Source: UBA5072 sp041737175 (lineage in GTDB: Bacteria; Bacteroidota; Bacteroidia; Bacteroidales; UBA10428). From it: 64,000 nt of DNA. Shown here piece by piece: positions 8,204-16,002 of this stretch (position 1 is the stretch's first letter; every line of letters starts with the position of its first letter). The notes under the pieces were generated by a model. The model was not told where the DNA came from. It saw only the letters and a program-made list of their open reading frames with translations, and made no database searches. A program made the translations under genes and the position numbers. The stretch lies in contig JBGSSF010000025.1 of assembly GCA_041737175.1 (NCBI GenBank), forward strand, positions 124,001 through 188,000. The letters are read 5' to 3'.

Positions 8204-8930
8204 TTTATCCGATGTAACAGCACTGATTACGGTCAGGATTGATTCACCGGAACGCAAAGCCAATTTAACGGCTTTACTGAAAGTACTGTTGCGGGATTAT
8301 GATATACACATTTATGTGTTGGAGGCGGACGCCAGGCAGAGGTTTTATCCCGGAAAAAAATTCTCAAAGGTTACATACAGGTTTATCAAAGATGCCGATC
8401 CGGTATTTCATCGCACGAGATACTTTAAAATAATGCAGGACGAGGTTCAGACACCTTTCTTTGCCATTTGGGACGTGGATGTTATAGGCATACCGGTACA
8501 GATACTAGAGGCAGTATCATCATTGAGGGAAGGAAAGGCTTTCTTGTCGTTGCCCTATGATGGCAGGGTCTGTTCATTTGACCGAGTTACCAGTTACCTT
8601 TTCAGAAAAACACTCGACCATGAAGTCCTGTTGAACTTTGCTGGCCAGATGCCTTTAATATTTGGAAATCATAGTGTGGGAGGTATTTGCTTTTTAAATC
8701 GTGAAAAATACCTTGAAACCGGCGGTGAAAATACGAATTTTTATGGTTGGGGGCCAGAAGATATAGAAAGAGTTAAGCGTTTTGAAGTTTTTGGTTATCC
8801 GATTTATCAAACAAATGGTTATTTATTTCATTTATATCATCCTGCAAGGCAAAACAGTTGGTATGCAGATAGAGCTGCTGAACGGCAGAACAGGATGGAA
8901 TTATTAAGCATCTGTTCCAGAGAAAAATGA
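8112..8930 (+). CDS. Glycosyltransferase, galactosyltransferase/GT7 C-terminal type
   Basis: A GT-A-fold glycosyltransferase. The metal-binding DVD lies at about residues 121-123 (FFAIWDVDVIGIP). The acceptor-side motif GWGPEDIERVKRF lies at about 212-224, the form found in the C-terminal galactosyltransferase family and in chondroitin-type polymerases. An SVGGICFLNREKYLETGG segment precedes it. There is no signal peptide, so it acts in the cytosol, consistent with modifying a peptide before export. It overlaps the LanC-like gene by 92 bp from the ATG shown. Internal ATGs at 8172 and 8178 would cut the overlap to about 30 bp and are equally plausible. The next glycosyltransferase overlaps by 4 bp, indicating translational coupling. 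Confidence 0.82.
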   Translation: MHIQILKDRHLYINQTKINVMRMRLYPKRIDLSDVTALITVRIDSPERKANLTALLKVLLRDYDIHIYVLEADARQRFYPGKKFSKVTYRFIKDADPVFHRTRYFKIMQDEVQTPFFAIWDVDVIGIPVQILEAVSSLREGKAFLSLPYDGRVCSFDRVTSYLFRKTLDHEVLLNFAGQMPLIFGNHSVGGICFLNREKYLETGGENTNFYGWGPEDIERVKRFEVFGYPIYQTNGYLFHLYHPARQNSWYADRAAERQNRMELLSICSREK

Positions 8931-10117
8931 AAGCAGGTAAAATAAACTGGATTATACTCTCCAGTAAAGACAGAGGCACCACTTATGGGGTTGGCACTTT
9001 TATTAAAAATTTATCTACTGGCCTTGCTGCTTCTGCAAATATTAATGTTTCTGTTATTGAAATCGGAATTAGTGATAGCAATGAACCAACTATAATTAAA
9101 GAAGCTAAAATTACCTATTTTAAAATTCCATCAATCAAGTATCCTGGTGTTGCTCCTAATACAGTAGGGTACCAAACCAAATTGGCTAAGAGTATTGTTC
9201 ACTTTGTAAAAGCTCATATTCTTCCAGACAGTGAGAATATAGTGCACCTGAATTTTGTCTTTCAATATTTTATAGGAAGTGAATTTGCAAGACAAATGAA
9301 TTGTAAGATCATTTTCACCCAGCACCTTTTCATATATGATTTTCCAGACCCACTAAAAGGTAAAGATATTGAGAAGCTTACATACGATCTTGTTGACCAT
9401 TTTGTGACAGTGACACAACATGGCAAAGTGCATCTGATGAAAAAAAAGATTCCTTCTGAAAAGATTACAGTAATCTACAATGGAATGGATCATAATGGCT
9501 TAATCCAAAAAACCGAAAAAAAGGTATTAATTGAGAAATATGGATTGAATGAAAATGAGAATATAGTACTCTACAGTGGTAGAGTTGACGAAATAAAAGG
9601 ACTGGAATATCTTTCAAAGGCATTCAATCTTCTTTTGCAAAGTAATAAGAATTGCAGGCTGGTAATTGCCGGCGATGGCGAGATGGATAATTTAATAAAA
9701 TGGACACGGCCTTTCTCGACACATGTCAGTATCTTAGGATTTATCCCGCTCGCTGATATCCTGGGATTATATAGTATGGCCACCATTGGCGTTATTTCAT
9801 CATTAGAGGAACATTGCAGCTACGTGGCATTGGAGATGATGCATTGTGGTTTACCTGTAGTCGCAACTAAAGTTGGCGGTTTGGCTGAACTATTTCAACA
9901 TAACCAAAATGCACTCCTAGTAAAGATGACTAAAGCAAAAGCCAATCAATATGGACTGATACCTGATACGGAGATGATGGCTGATTGCATGAAGAAACTG
10001 ATAAATAATGCTGAAATAAGGAACCTTATTTCTAATAATTCACTAGCAAGAGCCAAGAGTATTTTCACATCGCAAACCATGGTTCAGGAATATCTGAAAG
10101 TAGCAAGTAACATGTGA
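8927..10117 (+). CDS. GT4-family glycosyltransferase of a GG-peptide system
   Basis: A 396-residue GT-B glycosyltransferase. The N-terminus carries the donor/acceptor loop YGVGTFIKNL. The C-terminal half has VLYSGRVDEIKGLEYLSKAF and the E-x7-E-type nucleotide-sugar site within EEHCSYVALEMMHCGLPVVA followed by TKVGGLAEL. From memory, a GT4 subfamily is defined (TIGR04157) as a partner of GG-Bacteroidales peptide systems, and the neighbourhood fits. It starts 4 bp inside the preceding glycosyltransferase (ATGA overlap). It is strongly AT-rich. Whether its target is the peptide, a lipid carrier or a surface glycan cannot be told from sequence. Confidence 0.85.
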   Translation: MKAGKINWIILSSKDRGTTYGVGTFIKNLSTGLAASANINVSVIEIGISDSNEPTIIKEAKITYFKIPSIKYPGVAPNTVGYQTKLAKSIVHFVKAHILPDSENIVHLNFVFQYFIGSEFARQMNCKIIFTQHLFIYDFPDPLKGKDIEKLTYDLVDHFVTVTQHGKVHLMKKKIPSEKITVIYNGMDHNGLIQKTEKKVLIEKYGLNENENIVLYSGRVDEIKGLEYLSKAFNLLLQSNKNCRLVIAGDGEMDNLIKWTRPFSTHVSILGFIPLADILGLYSMATIGVISSLEEHCSYVALEMMHCGLPVVATKVGGLAELFQHNQNALLVKMTKAKANQYGLIPDTEMMADCMKKLINNAEIRNLISNNSLARAKSIFTSQTMVQEYLKVASNM

Positions 10118-10135
10118 TTTTTTTTATAGATATAT

Positions 10136-11761
10136 ATGATTAATACAAAAGAGGACAATACCATAGCGGTATTGCAAAGAGCTATCCGGCACTTTAGGAT
10201 ACCTGTGACCAACGGAACCATCAGGGAATCCCTTAAAGCCCATCCACAGTATCCAACGTTCAAAAGCATTTGCGACGTTTTGAATGAGTGGGAGATAGAA
10301 AATTATCCGGTAAGATATAAACCAGATGAAATCAAGGGTATTAAATCGCCATTTATCGCTCATTTAAAGGCTGATGGAGGACAACTGGTTTTTGTAACAA
10401 GAATTAATAATGAAGCGATTTATTATTTTGATTCTTACAAAACCAAGAGGACGAATACATTGAATGACTTCTTAGAAATGTGTTCCGGAGCAGTTGTATT
10501 GATTAATCCTACCGAAAAATCAGGGGAAAGAGAATTCCGGATTAAAAAGCAGAATGAAATACTTAAAAGGATGCTGCTGCCGGCAATAATAGGAACAATA
10601 TTGATCTTCGCAATAGTTGCAATAATAACGTTATCTTTTCAAGACAGTCTGTATATAAATAAAATCCAGTATCTTCTTTTTTTAACCAAAGCAATGGGTA
10701 TTGCACTTTCCGTATTGCTGATTTTTCAAGAGTTTGATATCCATACCTCAATTGGTGATAAAATCTGCCATATTAACAAAAACACAAGCTGCAACACGGT
10801 GTTAAATGACAAGGCGTCGAAGATATTTGGATGGTTCGGATGGGCGGATATTGGATTTATATACTTTCTGGGAGGCTTCCTGGCGTTACTGCAAACCATA
10901 AGAACACCAGACTTTTCTTTGCTGGCTTTGGTTTCAGCATTGGCGTTACCCTATCCGGTCTATTCGATATATTATCAGGGTTTCATACTTAAAAAGTGGT
11001 GTCCCCTTTGTTTGGGGGTACAGTTGATATTAATTTTCGAATTCCTACTGCTTATTCCTTATTTAAAATTATCTCAATTAACATTTTCTGAGATATTGAG
11101 TTTCATATTTACTTTCTGGGTTGTCGGTATTATTTATACTTTGTTTAACATGTACTATCGTGAAAAAGTGGCAAATGCAACTCATTATCAAAAGTATCTC
11201 GGATTCAGAAAAAATCCGGATGTTCTGAAAGCCCTTTTATTTAGCCAACCTCACTATAACATTCCAGTAACAAACCATAGTCTTTTATTTGGATCAGAGA
11301 AAGCTTCATCAATGATTACCGCATTCTTGAGCCTGCATTGTTCGCCTTGTGCAAGAGCTTTTAGGCAAATCAGGAAAGTACTAAGTGAAGACAATGGTAT
11401 AAAAGTTTTTATCATTCTTATCGCATCAGATCTTGAAACACTTAATGCTATCTATTATTTAAACGAACAAAATAGAAAAAAGGAAGCCATGGAACTTTTG
11501 GAACAATACTATGAACGATCTCCAAGTTCATCAAGTGATATTTATGAGAAATATAATATTCCGGTAAAAGTCAAATCAACTGATGAGATTACAAAGGAGA
11601 ATTACAAATTATATAAAGATTGCAATGTAAATGGAACACCAACAATTTATGTAAATGGATACCTTTTACATAAACAATATGACATAGAGGATTTAAAACA
11701 CATTTCTTTTTTACCCACAATACGCGAAGAGCAAATGTTGAAACAGACTCTAACACATTAA
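10136..11761 (+). CDS. C39-like / VKOR / thioredoxin three-domain disulfide-forming membrane protein
   Basis: A 541-residue fusion. Residues 1-125 resemble a C39 peptidase-like domain, but the catalytic Cys and His are absent; only an Asp (YYFDSY) survives, so it may bind the GG leader rather than cut it. Residues about 145-340 are a vitamin K epoxide reductase-type membrane domain with the loop cysteines C211 and C219 and the active CPLC at 289-292. Residues about 380-530 are a thioredoxin/DsbA-like domain with CSPC at 402-405 and a cis-Pro in NGTPTIYVNG. VKOR-Trx fusions oxidise cysteines of exported proteins. It directly precedes two six-Cys peptide genes, which are the obvious substrates. 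Confidence 0.88.
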   Translation: MINTKEDNTIAVLQRAIRHFRIPVTNGTIRESLKAHPQYPTFKSICDVLNEWEIENYPVRYKPDEIKGIKSPFIAHLKADGGQLVFVTRINNEAIYYFDSYKTKRTNTLNDFLEMCSGAVVLINPTEKSGEREFRIKKQNEILKRMLLPAIIGTILIFAIVAIITLSFQDSLYINKIQYLLFLTKAMGIALSVLLIFQEFDIHTSIGDKICHINKNTSCNTVLNDKASKIFGWFGWADIGFIYFLGGFLALLQTIRTPDFSLLALVSALALPYPVYSIYYQGFILKKWCPLCLGVQLILIFEFLLLIPYLKLSQLTFSEILSFIFTFWVVGIIYTLFNMYYREKVANATHYQKYLGFRKNPDVLKALLFSQPHYNIPVTNHSLLFGSEKASSMITAFLSLHCSPCARAFRQIRKVLSEDNGIKVFIILIASDLETLNAIYYLNEQNRKKEAMELLEQYYERSPSSSSDIYEKYNIPVKVKSTDEITKENYKLYKDCNVNGTPTIYVNGYLLHKQYDIEDLKHISFLPTIREEQMLKQTLTH

Positions 11762-11805
11762 TTTTAAAGAGGATGAAAAATGAGAATGAATGGCAAGAAT
11801 TAAAC

Positions 11806-11945
11806 GGGCAGGAAGCCAACAATGCTATTAAGACTAGCCTCCTGCCCAAACCATTCCTTTAAATGAAAGGAGGCGTAATTATGCGAAGGTAGTAATTTCC
11901 GGAACATTTGTTTCGGCCTGTGAAAGGATATATCAGGGTAGTTTG
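11806..11945 (+). promoter_or_regulatory. Conserved hairpin-bearing 5' element of peptide gene 1
   Basis: It starts with a 42-nt hairpin whose arms are GGGCAGGA (11806-11813) and TCCTGCCC (11840-11847), extended by a GC pair after one mismatch. It continues with AAAGGAGG, TAATTTCCG, and GCCTGTGAAAGGATA followed by ATCAGGG. The same succession, with a hairpin of the same 42-nt length, recurs before peptide gene 2. Hairpin end to ATG is 133 nt here and 129 nt there. The conservation of non-coding sequence suggests a shared promoter/leader or RNA regulator. Confidence 0.78.
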
Positions 11946-11980
11946 TGCATGCAGAGAATAAAAATTATAAGATAAAAACA

Positions 11981-12172
11981 ATGAAAAAATTAAGTAAATT
12001 GCTGATTGATTCTGATAAAATAATGAAGAGTGAGGAATTAGTAACCCTCAGAGGGGGGTACGATAAACCTTGTGGATACAAGTGTAGCTCTGACAGTGAT
12101 TGCTGGGGATGGTGTACGCATTGCAGTGTAGTACCTGGTATGCCCTACTTTAATGTCTGTACAAATTCCTAA
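11981..12172 (+). CDS. GG-leader precursor peptide 1 with six-cysteine core
   Basis: A 63-residue peptide. The leader (residues 1-26) begins MKKLSKLLIDSDKI and ends EELVTLRGG, a classic double-glycine cleavage site of Bacteroidota natural-product precursors. The 37-residue core has six cysteines spaced C-x3-C-x5-C-x3-C-x2-C-x11-C. An upstream in-frame ATG at 11945 exists, but the leader shared with peptide 2 fixes the start at 11981. Expected fate: cleavage after GG by the C39 exporter encoded at 16003, export, and disulfide formation. Antimicrobial, signalling or inhibitor activity is unknown. Confidence 0.9.
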   Translation: MKKLSKLLIDSDKIMKSEELVTLRGGYDKPCGYKCSSDSDCWGWCTHCSVVPGMPYFNVCTNS

Positions 12173-12181
12173 TTGCTATTT

Positions 12182-12205
12182 GCTACGGTACCTTTGTACC
12201 GTAGC
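12182..12205 (+). terminator. Hairpin after peptide gene 1
   Basis: A perfect 10-bp stem GCTACGGTAC/GTACCGTAGC with a 4-nt CTTT loop starts 10 nt after the stop codon. The downstream sequence GTTATAATTG is only weakly T-rich, so it may be a partial terminator or an RNA-stabilising 3' end that raises peptide mRNA relative to downstream genes. Confidence 0.75.
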
Positions 12206-12402
12206 GTTATAATTGTATAAATCTATTGATGAAATATTTAATATATTAATTACATCTTGTTGTCTGATTGCAAAAAGGCTTTACATTGTTAGCTTTATTC
12301 TCTTTGCTGGAAAACAAAGTAAACATATATTATGTTCTCCTAATTATTTACATCCATAATTTCAACTCCCCAATTATTGGAATTTTGAAAACCTACCTTA
12401 GT

Positions 12403-13650
12403 ATGAAGACCATTAATGCGTTTTTCGGTTCAATCCTTTTTTTGTTTGGCTGTGTCTCCTGTATCAGCAGGGAAAATTCTGAACAAGAAAAGACTAGTTT
12501 ACCTATAACTATCCATTTAAACCTATCAGAGGTTAATTCAGATACCATGAATCTTTCGGAAATAGCTGAGAGGATTGAATATATTCCTTTACAAACTACT
12601 GATAGTTCATTAATGGGTGATATTTATAACTTTGTGGTAACGAGTAATTGCTTTTTTATAAAGGATGGTTTACAGATACTCAGGTTTAATAATAATGGTG
12701 ATTTTGATAATAGTTTGTATAATGTTGGTCATGGACCAGGAGAGTCTAACCCGGTTTGTTTTGCGGTTGATGAAGAAAATGGGATTGTTTATGTATTTAC
12801 CAAAAGCAATATCATAAATGAATATAGTTATGATGGTGATTATCTTAAGTCGATCAATAAGCCGATTAATCCGCCTGAGAATTTACCACCATGGTCCATT
12901 GGCTATTTTAATAGAAGCTTATTCATTTCTGTGCCACAATTACCTAGAGTAAAGTTTGTTTATTCATTCTTTGATTTAGATAGTGATTCCGTGCGGATTT
13001 TGTATAACAATTATCGCAAATATGATAAATCTCAAGAGAATATTTGGCCTTCATTCATACCTTATGATTATCATTATCAAATAACGAATTCATGTGTATT
13101 ATTTAAGGAACAATTCTGTGATACTGTTTTTTCCGTAGATAGAAACTTTATTCGGGAACCAAGATATGTCATTGATCTTGGTCGCAGTAAACTGGAATGG
13201 GAAGCATGGCGGGACCAAAGCATGTTTCATTTAATGGAATTAGGATTTCCCTTTGGATACATAGTCCAGTCCTTTGTTGAAACCAAATCATTTCTGTTGC
13301 TGAACCTTACATCATTTAAGGAACCCCAATTATTTACTATTTATAAAAAAGAATCACAAACTTCAAGGATCTTTTCAAGCAATGATAGCAAAAATCCGAC
13401 ACAACAAGTGTTCTTTAAAAATGATCTTGACCGTTTTACTGCATTTCCTCCAGCGAACAAAAACGGATATATTAATTATTATAATAACTGTTTATACAGC
13501 ATTATCAATGCTACGGATTTTGCAGAAGCTTATTCATCGCTTTCGGAAGAGGAAAAGAACTCCTCAGACTATTTAAAAAGCATGTATCCGGTTTTCAGTA
13601 AAATTGATGAGAATAACAATCCAATTATAATGAAGGTGTATCTTAAATAA
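12403..13650 (+). CDS. 6-bladed beta-propeller lipoprotein (copy 1)
   Basis: A 415-residue lipoprotein. The ATG at 12403 is preferred over the upstream TTG at 12268 because it opens a signal peptide with a lipobox (FLFGC). The family hallmark G-x-GPGE appears as NVGHGPGES, preceded by SEIAERIEYIPLQTT. The C-terminus ends with the motif DENNNPIIMKVYLK, shared by four of the other five copies here. These proteins are exported, probably surface or periplasmic propellers; their function is not established. Its place directly after peptide gene 1 suggests a role in peptide recognition, immunity or sensing, which is inference. Confidence 0.85.
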   Translation: MKTINAFFGSILFLFGCVSCISRENSEQEKTSLPITIHLNLSEVNSDTMNLSEIAERIEYIPLQTTDSSLMGDIYNFVVTSNCFFIKDGLQILRFNNNGDFDNSLYNVGHGPGESNPVCFAVDEENGIVYVFTKSNIINEYSYDGDYLKSINKPINPPENLPPWSIGYFNRSLFISVPQLPRVKFVYSFFDLDSDSVRILYNNYRKYDKSQENIWPSFIPYDYHYQITNSCVLFKEQFCDTVFSVDRNFIREPRYVIDLGRSKLEWEAWRDQSMFHLMELGFPFGYIVQSFVETKSFLLLNLTSFKEPQLFTIYKKESQTSRIFSSNDSKNPTQQVFFKNDLDRFTAFPPANKNGYINYYNNCLYSIINATDFAEAYSSLSEEEKNSSDYLKSMYPVFSKIDENNNPIIMKVYLK

Positions 13651-13973
13651 CATATTTATAGCTCTTTATTTGTTTGACTTGGACAGATTAACAAATTGAT
13701 GATTTGTTTTATGAAAAGACTAACCTATCAGTGTATTGAAAAACAAGTTCTTTATAAATGGTGTTCTTGTTCAACGTAAGTAAAGGAAGTTAATTTGATT
13801 AAGGGCAGGAAGCATCCAATACTTATATGACTTGCCTCCTGCCCGGACCTGCCTCTAAAAGAAAGGAGGTGTAAATATACAAAGATAATAATTTCCGTAA
13901 CAACTGTTACTGCCTGTGAAAGGATACATCAGGGAAATTTTTAGTATTAGTAACAATTTATAGGATTAACAAA
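13651..13973. other. Intergenic region ahead of peptide gene 2
   Basis: About 320 bp. The right-hand half (13803-13942) is the conserved hairpin leader element listed separately. The left-hand 150 bp are AT-rich with no recognisable gene. Confidence 0.6.
13803..13942 (+). promoter_or_regulatory. Conserved hairpin-bearing 5' element of peptide gene 2
   Basis: Second copy of the element at 11806. Arms GGGCAGGA (13803-13810) and TCCTGCCC (13837-13844) enclose a loop of the same length, while most loop bases differ, so the stem is kept although the loop drifts. AAAGGAGG, TAATTTCCG, GCCTGTGAAAGGATA and ATCAGGG follow in the same order. The short ATG-started frame seen in copy 1 at 11863 is not kept here, which argues against a conserved leader peptide. 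Confidence 0.78.
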
Positions 13974-14177
13974 ATGAAAAAATTAAGTAAATTGCTGATT
14001 GATTCTGATAAAATAATAAAGAATGAAGAATTGATTACTCTCAGAGGAGGAGGGTATTCCCAGTGTTGGTGCTCAACAACTGGTTGGTTCACCATTTCAC
14101 CTTGTGATGAGAGATTAGCAAAAGACTATTGTCAAGCTCATGGTGGAACTTTTGGTGGTTGTTCGGGTTGTAGTTAG
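13974..14177 (+). CDS. GG-leader precursor peptide 2 with six-cysteine core
   Basis: A 67-residue peptide. The leader is nearly identical to peptide 1 at protein and DNA level (MKKLSKLLIDSDKI then EELITLRGG). The 41-residue core is unrelated in sequence and has the spacing C-x1-C-x10-C-x8-C-x9-C-x2-C, rich in Gly, Ser and Thr near the ends. The same C39 exporter should process it. The pair shows one leader driving two different cores, typical of a promiscuous maturation/export system. Confidence 0.9.
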   Translation: MKKLSKLLIDSDKIIKNEELITLRGGGYSQCWCSTTGWFTISPCDERLAKDYCQAHGGTFGGCSGCS

Positions 14178-14196
14178 GAAGTTGTTTATAAAAGGT

Positions 14197-14227
14197 GTCC
14201 TGGTATGTCAACGCCAGGACTCTTTTC
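14197..14227 (+). terminator. Rho-independent terminator after peptide gene 2
   Basis: A stem GTCCTGG (14197-14203) and CCAGGAC (14214-14220) with a 10-nt loop is followed by TCTTTTC. It begins about 20 nt after the stop codon. It should end or strongly reduce transcription ahead of the next propeller gene. Confidence 0.78.
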
Positions 14228-14688
14228 AGAAAACTCGGTTTCTAATTCTAAAACTTTCTTAGTCGTATATACTTAGTAATGATTATTTGATTTGGTTTAG
14301 TTCGTTTTACTCAGAATCTTTGATGATATGATTTTCACTTCATTAGGCATTTCATTACACTCGGCTAAAAGGATTCCAAAAATTGTTTGGGCAAATTGAC
14401 TGGCATACTAAGGTAAGGACACATCTGTTAAATATAAAAATGAAACAAAACCATAAGAAATTTGAAAAAAATTAACGCAAAACGGCAGTATTTCACACAA
14501 ACATATAGTTTTCTGAATACTTGATTATTCTCATTACATTAAAGTAAAGTACATAAAGATTTTTTTGTATTGTTTCAAGAATTAAGGGTTAATGTTTTAT
14601 AAATTAATTGAATATGCTTTTTGCGATATAAAGCAGAATATTTGTTGCAAATATAAATTGTAAACCTGAACAGAACAAAATAATTCAT
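14228..14688. other. AT-rich intergenic region; no gene seen
   Basis: About 460 bp between the terminator of peptide gene 2 and the second propeller gene. It is very AT-rich with several T and A runs. No further GG-leader peptide, RNA gene or hairpin was recognised. It likely holds the promoter of the propeller/exporter genes, but no box could be assigned. Confidence 0.5.
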
Positions 14689-15861
14689 ATGGGAAAGAGA
14701 TACTCTACAATCGTAGCAATTGTTATTATTTTATGCACATACAGTTCTTGTAACAAGGTAAATGAGGGTGTACAAGTGGTTGATACCGATGCAAAGAACA
14801 TAATATCAGCAGGGTTATCAGAGGTTTTTAATATTTCGAATTATGTTATTCTTGAAAACACTGTTCCATTAATAAATAGAATTGGAAAAGTAATAAAGAC
14901 AAAGGAATTTATTTTTGTTTTAGATTTTGCTTTTGATGGATCAAAAGTGCTACAATTCGATAATCGAGGACATTATTTGAAGCAAATTGGGAGCGTGGGA
15001 CATGGACCTGGACAGTATTATTCTGTTGCCGATTTCGCTATAGATACTATTAACAGTAAAGTTTATATTGCCTCTTTAGGGAGCGTTCTTTGTTACGGCT
15101 TTAATTCAGAGTTTCTTAACTCAATAATAATTAGTGGGGAAGATGAATTGCATTCTTCTGTAAATTTTATTACCAGTTTGGAAAAGGAGCTTTGGGTATT
15201 CACAGATGAAATGGTACCATTAAAAACAGAAAATATAAAATGGAAGTATTATGGAAAACTAATTCGATTCAATGATCGCTTCAAAGTCATTGATACAACC
15301 AAAATATTAGAAGCCTCATTAAAGGCTGACTGGTTTGGCGGGATTTCGGCAAATATCCTATCTGTTCTAAAGGATAATATGTATGTTTATTTTCCAATAC
15401 TTCTTGCAGAGCCGTTCCTGCGCGATACGCTTTATACATTTAACAACTTGCAGAAAATCCCAGCTATAAAATTTGATTTTTCGGATATCCTGGTAATTGA
15501 TAAGAATATCGAATATAATACTTCAAATCCACAAAAGATTTTAGAAGCACAGCTAAGAACAAGAAATATTACAATCAGAAGCATTTATAGAACTGAACGC
15601 TATGTTTTTGTCAATTACACGAATATCAAATTTGAAGAGTTTCTATTCTGTTATGATCTGGTGGAACGAAGAGGCTATCATATGGCTGGTGGTTTTACAG
15701 ATGATTTATTTAAGACAGAAAAAATTATCAACTTGATACCTATTAATTTACAAAGCGGTGAATTCTGTTTCGTCAAAAATGCCTATGAGATTGAAGAGAT
15801 TTATACTGGTGTTAATGAGAATAGCAATCCAGTAATTTTCTTTATAAAAACAGTTGAGTAG
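14689..15861 (+). CDS. 6-bladed beta-propeller lipoprotein (copy 2)
   Basis: A 390-residue exported lipoprotein with a signal ending in the lipobox YSSC near residue 21. The hallmark SVGHGPGQ is present after LDFAFDGSKVLQFDNRGHYL. The C-terminal NENSNPVIFFIKTV is the family end motif. Together with peptide 2 it repeats the module peptide-terminator-propeller seen at 11981-13650. The gene is AT-rich like its neighbours. No enzymatic motif is visible. Confidence 0.83.
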   Translation: MGKRYSTIVAIVIILCTYSSCNKVNEGVQVVDTDAKNIISAGLSEVFNISNYVILENTVPLINRIGKVIKTKEFIFVLDFAFDGSKVLQFDNRGHYLKQIGSVGHGPGQYYSVADFAIDTINSKVYIASLGSVLCYGFNSEFLNSIIISGEDELHSSVNFITSLEKELWVFTDEMVPLKTENIKWKYYGKLIRFNDRFKVIDTTKILEASLKADWFGGISANILSVLKDNMYVYFPILLAEPFLRDTLYTFNNLQKIPAIKFDFSDILVIDKNIEYNTSNPQKILEAQLRTRNITIRSIYRTERYVFVNYTNIKFEEFLFCYDLVERRGYHMAGGFTDDLFKTEKIINLIPINLQSGEFCFVKNAYEIEEIYTGVNENSNPVIFFIKTVE

Positions 15862-16002
15862 TGCATCAGTTTGGGCTCAAAGTTCAAGGTTTCAAGTTTC
15901 AGGTTACATTTTGTTTCAGATAGTTTTGCATAGTTGGATGGAGTTATGGAAAGGAATTATTAGGTTCTGATAGATTTGAGAAATTACTTCTGAACTTAGC
16001 CC

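Noticed and set aside
11863..11892. Nine-codon ATG frame (MKGGVIMRR) inside the first peptide leader region
   Set aside because: The corresponding position in the second leader region has no start codon and a stop soon after, so a conserved leader peptide is not supported.
12268..12402. N-terminal extension of propeller copy 1
   Set aside because: The extension starts at TTG, is AT-rich non-coding-like sequence, and would bury the lipoprotein signal that begins at 12403.
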